DNA from: Pomphorhynchus laevis
Taxonomy: Eukaryota > Acanthocephala > Palaeacanthocephala > Echinorhynchida > Pomphorhynchidae
Length of the DNA stretch: 64,000 nucleotides
Assembly (NCBI GenBank): GCA_012934845.2
Contig: WNNJ02000687.1
Location: 62,001 to 126,000, forward strand
Reading direction: 5' to 3'
Part shown: piece by piece, positions 10,175-19,330 of the stretch
Position numbering within the stretch: the stretch's first letter is position 1
Layout of the letters: every line of letters begins with the position of its first letter
Notes under the pieces: generated by a model
What the model was told of the DNA's origin: nothing
What the model saw: only the letters and a program-made list of their open reading frames with translations
Databases searched by the model: none
Made by a program: the position numbers and the translations under genes

Positions 10175-12271
10175 TCAATCGTCCATCTGGCAATTTTGAG
10201 ATATGTTGGATTCTTCGAATACATTTTGATTACAGTTATTGGGAGCTAGATATTGAGTTGAAATGTGAGTCTCTTTTCCATTAGGGTATCGAACTAGAGC
10301 GTAGTTCTCGTTGGCATGAATAAGCTCTGCGCGATCTACAAGTGGATCGTTTTTACTAATACGGTTGAAATTCTTTACAAAGATAGGTCCAGGATTGATT
10401 AACCACTCAGGTAAGCTGACTCCCTTAGCTGATCTGCGATTGAATTTGAATATACGTTCATGAGGCGTTTCATTAGTCGAAGTGCATAAAAGAGATCTGA
10501 TCGAATGAAGTTCCTTTTGAAGTGTTGTTTCCCACCGTTCGATTGGAATCTTATTATTATGATGATACAACCGTATCGCGTTCCATATCAACCCGTTATA
10601 GCGCTCAATCTGGCCATTTGAGGTAGGATGGTAGGGAGTGGAATATGATAGCGTGATTCCCAATGTCAATAAATATTTACGGAACTCTACTGACGTGAAA
10701 GAAGTACCCCGATCGGTATGGATATTCTCAGGCGTGCCAAATAATGCGAACAACGACTCAAGACACTGAATTACCGATCGAGAACTGGTGTCAGCACAGG
10801 GAAACCCAAAGGGAAATCGGCTATATTCATCTACTATAGATAAAATATATCTTTTCTTACTCGAGCTGGGCAGCGGGCCTTTAAAATCTAAGGACAAACG
10901 CTCCCATGGTTTACTGGCTTTAATCAAGGTACTTCGAGGGGGTTTATAAAAGTGAGCTTTCAATTCGTTGCAGCTAGGACAACCTTTGATGACTTTTCTA
11001 ACATCTTCAATAGAATACGGAAAATTTCGATGACGTACATAGTGCCACATCCTTGTTACCCCAGGGTGACACAAATGATCATGCATCCTTTCGAATTCTT
11101 TTAAATCACTCGTGACTGATCCTAAAGCAATTCGAGACATACCGTCAGCTACCTGATTTTCTTTGCCGCATCGATATGACACGGCGAACTGATATTCGGA
11201 CAATTCTATTCTCCAACGATTGATTTTGTCATTTTTGATCTTACTGTAATGTTTATTTGAGAGCAAAAATGCCACGGATTGTTGATCCGTCAGAACGGTG
11301 AAATGTCTACAGGATAAATAGTGACGCCAGTATCTTATAGATTCTACTATGGCTAGTGCCTCTTTCTCAACAGCTGCATATTTCATTGCGTTCTTATCCA
11401 GAGTACGTGAGAAGAATGCGACTGGTTTAAAATTTTGAGACAAAGTAGCACCGATCGCAAAGGCAGATGCGTCTGTCTCGACCACGAATGGGACTGAGAA
11501 ATCTACTTTAGACAATGTAGTTGATGCAAGGCTGTGTTTCAGACTTGCAAATGATTCTTTTGCATGAAGAGACAGCGGAAAAGATACAGTTTGTGCTAAA
11601 GGTCGAACGACATTTGAAAAATTCTTTATCCATCGAGAATAGTGTACGAACATTCCTATAATACGTTTAAGTTCGACTAATGATTTTGGCTCAGGCATTT
11701 CCAATAAGGGTTTGACACGATCAGGGTCAGGTGAAATGTAACCGTTATCTATTTGGTAGCCAAGAAAATATACCTTAGAGACTCCGAAAATACATTTTGA
11801 CGTATTTAAAGTGATATTATATTTCTTAGCAACTTCTAAGAAGCGATCAAGATTCCTTTGGTGAAGTTCCTTTGTTTCACCGCCGATAATAACATCATCC
11901 AAATAAGCGTACGTAGATTCAAGATCCTCTTCCTCGATTAACTTAGCGATGATACGTTGGAAAGCCGCCACTGCATTTGTCAATCCGAACGGTAGGCGTT
12001 TAAATTGGTACAAACGACCATTAGCTTCAAATGCAGTGTAATGCCTCTCATTCTCCTGAATGGGAACCTGATGATAAGCATTCTTTAGGTCTAATCGACT
12101 GAAACTTTTGAATGGAGATAGCTTATCAATGAATTCGTCAATCCTGGGAAGAGGGAAGTCGTCAAGATGAGTGAATCGATTCACCGTCAAACTATAATCT
12201 ATTACCATTCGCACTTCGCGACCAGGATTCTTAACCAGGACAACTTGTGCACGCCACGGAGACGTGCTATT
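10175..12271 (-). CDS. pol: Gypsy Pol: reverse transcriptase, RNase H, integrase
   Basis: One open frame of about 680 aa from the first Met at 12214; the same frame is open back to the TAG at 12272-12274. RT motifs: RMVIDYS, LDLKNAYHQVP, FKRLPFGLTNA and YLDDVIIGG (catalytic YxDD). The RNase H region carries VETDASAFAIG and EALAIVESIRYWRHYL. The integrase carries an H/C zinc-binding part (HDHLCHPGVTR, then CPSCNELK) and a catalytic core with Asp at SLDFKGPLP, Asp at HTDRGTSF and Glu at NGQIERYNG, so all three catalytic acids are present. It copies element RNA and inserts the DNA. The region before the first Met (NSTSPWRAQ, NPGREV) is normal RT N-terminus, so Pol is expressed as Gag-Pol. Confidence 0.9.
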   Translation of the reverse strand, partial: NSTSPWRAQVVLVKNPGREVRMVIDYSLTVNRFTHLDDFPLPRIDEFIDKLSPFKSFSRLDLKNAYHQVPIQENERHYTAFEANGRLYQFKRLPFGLTNAVAAFQRIIAKLIEEEDLESTYAYLDDVIIGGETKELHQRNLDRFLEVAKKYNITLNTSKCIFGVSKVYFLGYQIDNGYISPDPDRVKPLLEMPEPKSLVELKRIIGMFVHYSRWIKNFSNVVRPLAQTVSFPLSLHAKESFASLKHSLASTTLSKVDFSVPFVVETDASAFAIGATLSQNFKPVAFFSRTLDKNAMKYAAVEKEALAIVESIRYWRHYLSCRHFTVLTDQQSVAFLLSNKHYSKIKNDKINRWRIELSEYQFAVSYRCGKENQVADGMSRIALGSVTSDLKEFERMHDHLCHPGVTRMWHYVRHRNFPYSIEDVRKVIKGCPSCNELKAHFYKPPRSTLIKASKPWERLSLDFKGPLPSSSKKRYILSIVDEYSRFPFGFPCADTSSRSVIQCLESLFALFGTPENIHTDRGTSFTSVEFRKYLLTLGITLSYSTPYHPTSNGQIERYNGLIWNAIRLYHHNNKIPIERWETTLQKELHSIRSLLCTSTNETPHERIFKFNRRSAKGVSLPEWLINPGPIFVKNFNRISKNDPLVDRAELIHANENYALVRYPNGKETHISTQYLAPNNCNQNVFEESNISQNCQMDD

Positions 12272-13453
12272 CTAGATGATACTGGAATCTAATAGACGTT
12301 TTACCTCGGCTGCGATAAAACAGTTATCTTCTGGAGTTCTTCGACGAGATGGAATTGCAACAGGTTTTACCGCTTTGTCTAGGAATTGAAATAGAGACGG
12401 AGCTTCAACTTTCATTTCCCCAACACCTGCAACAACGACCAAAGGACGTTCTACTCCGTTGAATTCTATGGTCACTGTCGAGTGTTGACGAAGAAAGGGT
12501 ACACCGAGGATCACATCTGTTACTAGGGTGGGGAGAATGAAGAATTTTACATTTCGATAGAAACGATTGTTTAAAACAACATCGGCGAATGTACAATGTC
12601 TTAACTCATAGGAAAATTCAGATGCAGCGAGAGAAACTTTTAAATTTGTGGATATTCTCACAAGCTTGCACTTAGTAGCGACATCACTTCTGACAATATT
12701 AAATGAACTTCCAGAATCGATCATCCCGCTTACTAAGATATTATTCAAACTTATAGTGGGCTGTATTAAGTTTGATGATGACGCGTTTGTTGTGCTTATT
12801 GAATATAAAGACGCAGACGTACCAGAATTTCTTGAACGGCACATGTTAGAAAAGTGTCCTTTCTTGCTGCACGTATGACAGGTAGCGTTGCGAGCAATAC
12901 AGTTACTCCGCACGTGGCGGTTTCGACCGCAAAAGTAGCATCGCTCTTGACTTTTGATTGCGGAACATTCTTGTTGTGTTTCCGAATCATCTCTGGGTAA
13001 ATTTGTCAACTGCGGTGGATTAGCATAGTTAATCATAGATTCCATATTTTCAGATTGAGTGATATCCCGTGAAGATAACCGGAATTCCGATGCTTCAGCC
13101 TGTGCCAACTCGATTGATCGAGCGATCCGATAAGCACTCTCTTTGTTAAGATCGACGGTTTCAAGTAGACGTTCTCTGATCGATGTGGAAATAATTCCAG
13201 CCACAAAAGTATCCAACAACAAAGAATCTCGATGTTCTCGTGAAGTTACATCTTTGAACTTGATTTGACGGGCAACGGATTCTGTCGTTTGAATGAACTG
13301 GTCGATTGTCTGGTTTTCGGCTTGCTTCAAATTATGCAGCTGATGTCTTGCATATACATCTCCCCTGTCCTTTATAAAACTTCTACTTAACGTATCGATC
13401 GCGATATCATAATCATCGACTCCTTCGATGATATCATAAAGGATTGGAGAGAT
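12272..13453 (-). CDS. gag-pro: Gypsy Gag (C-terminal part) and protease, ending at a single TAG
   Basis: The open frame 13330-12272 can be read upstream to the LINE junction at 13453 (YDIIEGVDDYDIAI). Domains in order are capsid-like, a zinc knuckle (CYFCGRNRHVRSNC) followed by a second (CHTCSKKGHFSNMC), and an aspartic protease with active site MIDSGSSFNIV. The frame ends at TAG 12272-12274 within SSII/NSTSPWRAQ. Gypsy proteins usually have Gln or Glu at this spot, and Pol follows in the same frame. The TAG is therefore probably a C-to-T nonsense change, though a read-through stop is possible. Confidence 0.85.
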   Translation of the reverse strand: MSPILYDIIEGVDDYDIAIDTLSRSFIKDRGDVYARHQLHNLKQAENQTIDQFIQTTESVARQIKFKDVTSREHRDSLLLDTFVAGIISTSIRERLLETVDLNKESAYRIARSIELAQAEASEFRLSSRDITQSENMESMINYANPPQLTNLPRDDSETQQECSAIKSQERCYFCGRNRHVRSNCIARNATCHTCSKKGHFSNMCRSRNSGTSASLYSISTTNASSSNLIQPTISLNNILVSGMIDSGSSFNIVRSDVATKCKLVRISTNLKVSLAASEFSYELRHCTFADVVLNNRFYRNVKFFILPTLVTDVILGVPFLRQHSTVTIEFNGVERPLVVVAGVGEMKVEAPSLFQFLDKAVKPVAIPSRRRTPEDNCFIAAEVKRLLDSSII

Positions 13454-15687
13454 CCTTTACCATTATCTACACCAAGTCGACCCTGGAAGCTTCTCGATAT
13501 CCCTATTCTCTGCACATCCTTACTCAATTCTTCACTCTTTTCACTTCCTCTTAACTATCTCTCTCCCGATGATCTCTGCATTCTGTTTGATTCTGAACTT
13601 ACGTCGATCCTCAATAACCTTCTACCTAGTCGACTTCGACGTTCCCAGCGCTTGCGCCATGCTCCCTGGTTCGATTCTGACTGTAGTCTTTCTAAGCGTC
13701 GACTCCGTCACTCTTTTCGTATGTATAAACGCTTTCTTAAACGTTCACCGAACTCACTCCCTCCAAATCTTCGTGATTCCTACTTTTCTCAACGCCGTTC
13801 ACATCTCATTCTTATACGTACTAAACGTACTCTCTTTTGGCGAAATCAACTCGAGTCATCTTCCAACTCGAAATCTCATTGGAAAATCTTAAACACAATT
13901 CTTTCACGATCATCTACCCCTTGTAATATAAATCCTGATGAATTTTCTTCTTATCTACAAACTAAGCTATCTAATTTACTTTCCCTACTACCCATAGCCC
14001 CCTTGTACCCACTCTTATCTTTAAATACTTCCCTCCCAGAACTATTCCACCTTCTTCCCGTTTCGTCTGATGAAGTTTCTTCGGTTCTGCTGTCATTACC
14101 TAATAAAACCTCTCCTTCTGACCCAATTTCCACTCACTTACTTAAAAATATCTGCACTTTTATCTTACCCTTCCTAACCACATTGTTCAACTCGTCCATC
14201 CGTAGCTGTACATTTCCTTCCATCTGGAAATGCGCCACTGTTCGTCCTATCATCAAAAAGCAATCTCTCGACTCTTCACTACCATCTTCGTACCGTCCAA
14301 TCTCACTTCTCCCAACCCTCTCTAAACTCCTTGAGCGTCTCGTTCTTAAGCAAGTTAATACATATCTCTATTCCTCTAACTTATTTCCTCCCTTCCAAGC
14401 CGCTTTTCGCTCTAATTACTCTACCGAAATTGCATGTCTTAAAGTTTATAACGACTTACTCATATCGCGCGATCATAAATTATGTAGTGTCATAGTTTCT
14501 CTTGATCTATCGTCTGCTTTTGACATCGTCGATCACTCGATTCTTCTCCATCGCCTTCGTCATGATTATGGCTTCTCTTTACCCACTGTATCATGGTTTT
14601 CTTCATATCTATCAAACCGTACATTTCGCGTATATTCTAACTCTTCTCTCTCCCATCCTTCGTCCATTCCGTCCGGTGTTCCGCAAGGCTCCGTATTAGG
14701 CCCTATACTTTTCTCTCTTCTTCTTGGTGATTTGTCTTTGATTTCTCATAAATTTAACTTCCATGCTATGCAATATGCTGATGACATTCTCATATATGCT
14801 CATGAACCTGTTTATCGTATTCGCGATCTTAGTGTTTCTGCTTCCGACTGTCTTGTCTCAATTTCCAATCATCTTTCTTCCCTTCGCCTTTCTCTGAATC
14901 CTGATAAATCCAAAATTATGTGGATCCTACCTCGACGCCTCGGCTTCGAACCTCCCTCCGTATCATTTAATTCTACAATTCTTCCTATCGTTGATAATCT
15001 CGTATTCCTAGGCTTCCATTTTAACTTTCACTTAAACCTTTCGTTAGAGATAAAGTACGCTCATCTACCTTGATACTCCGCAACCTCCGTCAAGTTCGTA
15101 GATTGATCGATTTCCCTTCTTGTATGACTCTCATATCATCTCTTCTTTTTTCTAGACTCGATTATTGTCTTAGTCTATTTTCCAACTCACCTAAATCCAC
15201 TCTTCTTCCCCTACAACGCATCGTCAACGCAGCTGTCCGAATTCTCCTCCGTCTTCGTCGTTTTGATCACACATCCTACCATCTTGCTTCTCTCCATTTG
15301 CCTACAATTTATTGTCGTGTTCAAATTCGTCTTCTTATCGTTGCTTTCCGCCTTGTAACTTTTCATACCCCTTCATTTTTTCAACCTTCCTTTTCTTGAT
15401 AATTCTCGTCCTGTTTACTGTTACTTGCGTTCCTGTAATTCCCTCCTTTTACATGTCCCAAACTACTCTACCTCCTTTGGACTCCGCTCCTTTCTGGTGG
15501 CTGCTCCTCTATCGTGGAACCATCTGCCCATTCATATACGCCAATCAACTTCCCTGCAGTGCTTCAAACGACAAATCCGATCCCATCTGAACAATTTAAC
15601 TGCTTGACTTTCTCATTTTTGTTTGTGGACTTGTAAGCGTACAGCTTGTACGCATTTGCCACATTAAATAAATTTGTATTATTATTA
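13454..15687 (+). mobile_element. Family A (CR1/L2-like) LINE inserted in gypsy gag, 5'-truncated
   Basis: On the plus strand it contains the end of the endonuclease region (PRPWKLLDIP-like, near 13480), the whole RT and a short 3' UTR ending in ATTATTATTAT. Removing it rejoins gag exactly (LLINHI to SPILYDII), with at most an AT dinucleotide duplicated, which proves that this is an insertion. The 3' UTR holds the family stem-loop (GCGTAC, loop, GTACGC at 15637-15653). The tail is a microsatellite rather than poly(A), as is common in the CR1/L2 group. Confidence 0.9.
13652..15399 (+). pseudogene. Reverse transcriptase ORF of family A LINE, one frameshift
   Basis: Open from about 13652 to 15073 and then, after a 7-bp deletion near 15024 (the place where other copies read FDNRLS), continued in another frame at 15070-15399 (LRNLRQVRRLIDF). 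RT motifs: SSYRPISLLPTLSKLLE, SLDLSSAFDIVDH, GVPQGSVLGP, MQYADDILIY (YADD intact) and LSLNPDKSKIMW. The N-terminal part is rich in Arg and Ser. It would prime reverse transcription at nicked DNA. The single frameshift makes this copy inactive, but it is otherwise well kept. Confidence 0.85.
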
Positions 15688-15844
15688 TATGGTTGATCAG
15701 AAGGTCAAGCTTTTGTTGGTTTGTGACATCTTCAAGAACTCGTACAATCGCATCGAATCTTTGTAGCCAATGACGCCAAACTTTTGCCGAATCAATCCCA
15801 TCGGTTGAAGCATCTAGGATCGCTGGTTTGAGTAGCTTGTCCAT
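15688..15844 (-). CDS. gag: N-terminus of gypsy Gag, cut off by the LINE insertion
   Basis: The frame starts at ATG 15844-15842 with MDKLLKPAILD and runs to LLINHI at the LINE junction. It continues beyond the insertion at 13453 in the same frame. Motifs such as KVWRHWLQRF match the start of Mag/gypsy capsid proteins. The ATG is only a few bases after the primer-site complement, so the leader is nearly absent. Confidence 0.8.
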
Positions 15845-15849
15845 TCACA

Positions 15850-15862
15850 ATGTTCGCATAAA
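15850..15862 (-). promoter_or_regulatory. Putative self-primer binding site, complementary to LTR
   Basis: In element orientation the bases directly after the 5' LTR are TTTATGCGAACAT. The LTR itself holds ATGTTCGCATAAA (plus-strand 15892-15904), a perfect 13-nt complement 29 nt away. The site lacks the TGG that a tRNA 3' CCA end would need. Its position is exactly where minus-strand synthesis should start. Tf1 and sushi elements prime with their own folded 5' RNA end in this layout. That this element does so is an inference from position and pairing. Confidence 0.65.
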
Positions 15863-15934
15863 TTGAACCGAGGCGAACAACAACAAAAGGCTTTATGCGA
15901 ACATCTGAAAACATAACATATAAATATCAGTACA
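15863..15934 (-). repeat. 5' LTR of the gypsy element (72 bp)
   Basis: Identical by eye to 9872-9943. In element orientation about 30 nt precede ATGTTCGCATAAA, including a TATA-like TATTTATATG and TTTTCAG. This would leave a U3 of about 30 nt and R-U5 of about 42 nt if transcription starts at or just before that 13-mer. A word, AGTACAGCTTAAAA, is duplicated across the outer edge (15929 and about 15947). Confidence 0.88.
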
Positions 15935-16011
15935 GCTTAAAAAAAGTACAGCTTAAAATTGGGATTTTAATAGGGATAAAAATCCTATTTAATAGGGATT
16001 TTAATAGGGAT

Positions 16012-16147
16012 CCCAATGTTTAAAGCTTCTCGTTATATGATAGACGAGATTGATTGGTTCATTGCCCGGCGTAATAATTTTTCTAACAAGTTATACTAAC
16101 GTCTAGTCTTGGGATTCATACAATGAGACGCGAATAGTAAATGGTGG
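16012..16147. repeat. Right copy of the ~136-bp direct repeat flanking the gypsy element
   Basis: Matches 9720-9855. It is preceded by short tandem words of ATTTTAATAGGG (about 15966-16012). Confidence 0.85.
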
Positions 16148-16189
16148 GGGATGGTGATTTTTTTGATAATACTGCTTATATGTACGATC

Positions 16190-16385
16190 ACATTAAAAAA
16201 AGATTTATTTTAACGTAGCAAATGCGTGCCAGCGCACCTTCACATGACCACAACAAAACAAAAATGTAAATCATGTGTGAACGGAGGAGGTGTTTGAATG
16301 TGATAAAGGCGGGAGCGCAGCGGACGTCGAGAGGGAATTAATTCCAGGCGAGTGAGGCGGCGACAAGGAAGGATCGGATACCGAT
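16190..16385 (-). mobile_element. 3' end of a family A2 LINE
   Basis: Nearly the same as 36828-37020 at the 3' end of the long A2 copy: AGATTTATTTTAACG, GCAAATGCGTGCCAGCGC, then the reverse complement of the last RT codons (AWNQ-type region and HIQTPPPFT). Only the last ~200 bp are present. Confidence 0.75.
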
Positions 16386-16500
16386 TCATTTTGGAAATAA
16401 GACTCATGATTAGCACGATCGAACACTTTGGAAAGATTGAAAAACGCAACGTCACTACTAATACACTTATCAAAAATTTTAGTCAATGTATAGTGAGCGA
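16386..16500 (-). mobile_element. LINE RT motif-A fragment
   Basis: The minus frame reads DVAFFNLSKVFDRANHE, which is RT motif A (FDLSKAFD type) of an unassigned LINE. The fragment is about 110 bp, joined to the A2 3' end, and carries no other domain. Confidence 0.55.
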
Positions 16501-17259
16501 CTAGTATATTTAAAGCAGTAGAGCAGTTAGTTCAGAAGCTGTGTTGAGACTTGGATAGTAGGTTATTAGTTTCAATAGTGCAACTAATATTTCGATACAA
16601 AAGTCTTTTCCGCACACTGCAACACATATGCTATACTTATTAATCGATTGTTATCAACGGATGACCGTAATCCTTTTTATATATTGGCTTAATAAATGAT
16701 TGCTTCGAAGTTAACTTACGAAAATATAAGGTAGGAACAAACATACGATATAAAGTAACAGTATGTAGGTTCCTAAGTTTTTAGAGATTCGGGAAAGGAG
16801 CAAAGAGCGTTGTAATAAATATATAAAACAAATAGAGTCAACACTCGATCGTTCCTTCCTAATGTTTAAACGGGGCTTTCTAATATTAATATACATAAGC
16901 CATTTATCAGGGTACTTGAATATCTTCTCTTTTGCTTCATGCATCTTAGGTTTGAAATCACTATTTTATTATTAACAATTGTTCAACGATTTTGTTCAGT
17001 CGTATTGCTCGAGATCCTCAGTCGCACTTTAGTTAACATTCAAGTCGTAAAATTGTTAAATTTTGGTGAATGTGTATCAAAGGTAAAATACAAAAATTAC
17101 AGTAATGTGCAAGTAAAATGAATAAGTTTATGTATTTGTAGTGTAGGCGTTCAATTGCATTCAATGTTCTGTAAGCGAGGCCATGACTGATGCACCATTG
17201 CCAATTTGCATGACAGTACTTATGCTTTCATTAGGAAGGAGCCAGCCCAGCCCGCAGGT
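16501..17259. other. Spacer, no feature recognised
   Basis: AT-rich. The open frames here are short and show no motif or composition that I can connect to a gene family. Confidence 0.45.
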
Positions 17260-18180
17260 CGTCTACAAATCGGCGAAGCTTTTTGCTGAGCAAATTGAAG
17301 AAGTTAGATGATTCCTTGCCCATCGCACCAGTGGTATACGTGAACTGAGGCCATGAGTGCCTAGTGAGACTATTTGGATTCTGCAGCGACATGTGTGAGG
17401 TTGGCAAACCGAGGCTCCGAGATGTAAAGCGGATGCGATACGAAATGTATCATCACTCATCCTTGAACCAACTGGTAGAGAAGGAAGTGACTGAAGAAAC
17501 GCACCTGAACCAGGTGCCGCCACACTTATTAGTCGGTACTTTGTTGTAGTGTCATTCGCGTTTGAAAGCAGGTCGACATATCCTGTGTGGTCTATAAGAG
17601 CACTCCATTCCCGTTGAGTTTTAAATGGTAGCGGATCTCGACTACTAAGGGTGAACGAGCTCCAGAGGTTCATGTGTCGAAGCAAATCAGTTGAACCAGC
17701 GAAGAGGTTGAAATGTAGTTCACATGGGATCAGGTCAGCAACCACTCCGATCAACGCGTTGTAATAAGAAATAAACCCGCGACCGAGAGAAAAATCGTCA
17801 AAGGAATTCCCCTGCCTCCGAGGTTAACTAGGAGCGTAGCTTGTTTCCAACTGTTGTCCTTCAGTGTCACGTGCAGAAATTTTTCCAAAGTGGTTCTGAG
17901 GATTAAGTCGTAACGATGGAGTTTTTGCTGAATCCACATGGAGAGGTGAATAGAACATAGGAGAGCTTTGGGGCAGATATGCAATTTCGGAGCAGAAAAA
18001 TGCTGCATGTGCGCAGACCGAACTAAGGAGCTCTTTCATTCGATCAAGGTCAGGCACTTTTGATGATAGGACATCGTCAATCGCCTCTGAATTGCCGATG
18101 CTAGAGCCGACTAATGTGGCATTAGCGGGTTTTGCCCAGGTGGCGCCAAAAAGATGTTAATCGTTCCACGAGAGCTGTAT
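17260..18180 (-). mobile_element. Fragment of a second RLE-like or related LINE family (family C)
   Basis: Two minus-strand frames join into the region after an RT catalytic core. 18130-17824 reads IGNSEAIDDVLSSKV, then a thumb-like SPMFYSPLHV segment. 18008-17751 has WKQATLLVNLGGRGIP. 17754-17263 has VAAPGSGAFLQSLPSLPVG, then DDTFRIASALHLGA and CQPHTCRC, then THGLSS. The last part is a decayed C-x-C...H...C knuckle, of a kind I know from animal non-LTR proteins that end in a nuclease. The YADD core and the nuclease are both missing. The family differs from the R2-like element at 2345-5236. Confidence 0.6.
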
Positions 18181-18204
18181 CAAAAGTTTAAGACGAAAAT
18201 TTTT

Positions 18205-18566
18205 ATTGAAGCTAGACGCGGAAGAACGGTAGCGAGTACAGTTTCGTCATCACAATGACTCATCAATGTCAGATCCCTCCCACTACTGGATGCAGAGGAG
18301 GATTGGCAGACGGCACACGAGTCATGTGTATGAAGTACCGGAAAGATTTCTAGTAACTTCACATTGAGTGCTAAATCAGCACCACTGCTTCACCAAATAG
18401 GATCATTAGCAAGTTCCAGAAATCTTTCTGGTACTTCATACACATGCTCGTGTGCCGTCTGCCAGTCCACCACTGGATCCAGTAGTGGGAGGGATCTGGC
18501 ACTGATGAGTCATTGTGATGACGAAACGGTACTTTCGCTACCGTTCTTCCGCGTCTGCCCTCAATG
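18205..18566. repeat. Large inverted repeat, ~145-bp arms, ~55-bp loop
   Basis: Arms at about 18215-18357 and 18412-18555, with weaker pairing beyond them. Shared words include GACGCGGAAGAACGGTAGCG with its complement, and CTCCCACTACTGGAT with its complement. Arms differ by scattered substitutions and a few 1-2-nt indels. There is no ORF of note. It may be a MITE, a foldback element or an inverted duplication able to form dsRNA. Confidence 0.85.
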
Positions 18567-18955
18567 ATAACAACGTATTTCACGCGGATTGGTTTCACTC
18601 TCTTTTGAAAATTTTTATTGTAACAGGTATGATGTAATACGTAATGAAGCACAATTAATCATTAAGCGAATAGCGAAATTACAGGCATTAAAAGCTTAAC
18701 GGCCCTACAATCGGAGCATTGAAGACCTAAGATCAAGTTTTGGATTTTAAATGGCCCGATCAGCTTTCATGAATCTTCGATCTGCCAGATCAACTTTCGT
18801 GGATATACCTGAAAGAATGGCATTACAGAAGCAACAACTTAACACTAACTTATTATTTTGCTTTTTGTACTAATAAATTTCTAAAAAATGAATTCACAAC
18901 ATGTCTTAGCCTTTGGGATATTTAGACAAATCAGAAAAGAGAAAAATAATGCTGC

Positions 18956-19330
18956 TCATTCCCATTGATACCGCAATAAGCGAAATCTGTTCTCAGATCC
19001 ATGTAAACGTTTATACAGAGTCCAACTGTGCCCAGGCAGCCTGGCTGTCGAAGACACAAATCCAGAAGGGTATCCTATCACTTCGTGAATCATCATCCAA
19101 ATGGATAAAAGGTCAAGTAAGACCTGCCTAAACCTTACAGAAATTAAATCTAGAATCGTTAAACCCATATTATAAGAGTAGCTTTTGAGATAAATGCAGA
19201 TAAGAGATCCACGTTCCATAACTGTGTCGAGGTCGTTTATTTCTTTCTTGGTAATCGGGAAACTCGCTTGTACGCAGTATTCCAAATGCGGTATTACACG
19301 AGTAATGAATAAAGTTTTGAAGACAGGAGC
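18956..19330 (-). mobile_element. C-terminal RT fragment of a CR1-like LINE
   Basis: On the minus strand FKTLFITRVIPHLEYCVQA opens the post-catalytic part of a CR1/Jockey-like RT (compare LEYCVQ in many LINEs). It is followed by MERGSLICIYLKSYSYN and STARLPGHSW, matching the usual RGHS tail. Frame 19285-18956 is open and continues upstream to 19327. The RT core is absent. Confidence 0.65.

Larger units (their letters stand above)
9872..15934 (-). mobile_element. Compact Ty3/gypsy (Mag-like) LTR retrotransposon, interrupted by a LINE
   Basis: Minus-strand element with 72-bp LTRs at both ends, identical by eye. A single gag-protease-RT-RNase H-integrase reading frame is broken only by a few point lesions and by a family A LINE at 13454-15687. 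Without the LINE it is roughly 3.8 kb. Very short LTRs, a gag CCHC knuckle, a DSG protease and gypsy-type domain order suggest the Mag lineage (Bombyx mag also has LTRs of under 100 bp). No envelope-like ORF is present. No target-site duplication is visible. The primer site is unusual (see the PBS entry). Confidence 0.88.

Noticed and set aside
15863-15934. 72-bp repeats as target-site duplication or MITE ends instead of LTRs
   Set aside because: They have TG/CA ends, a polypurine tract before the 3' copy, and bracket a complete gypsy gag-pol. LTRs are the simplest reading.
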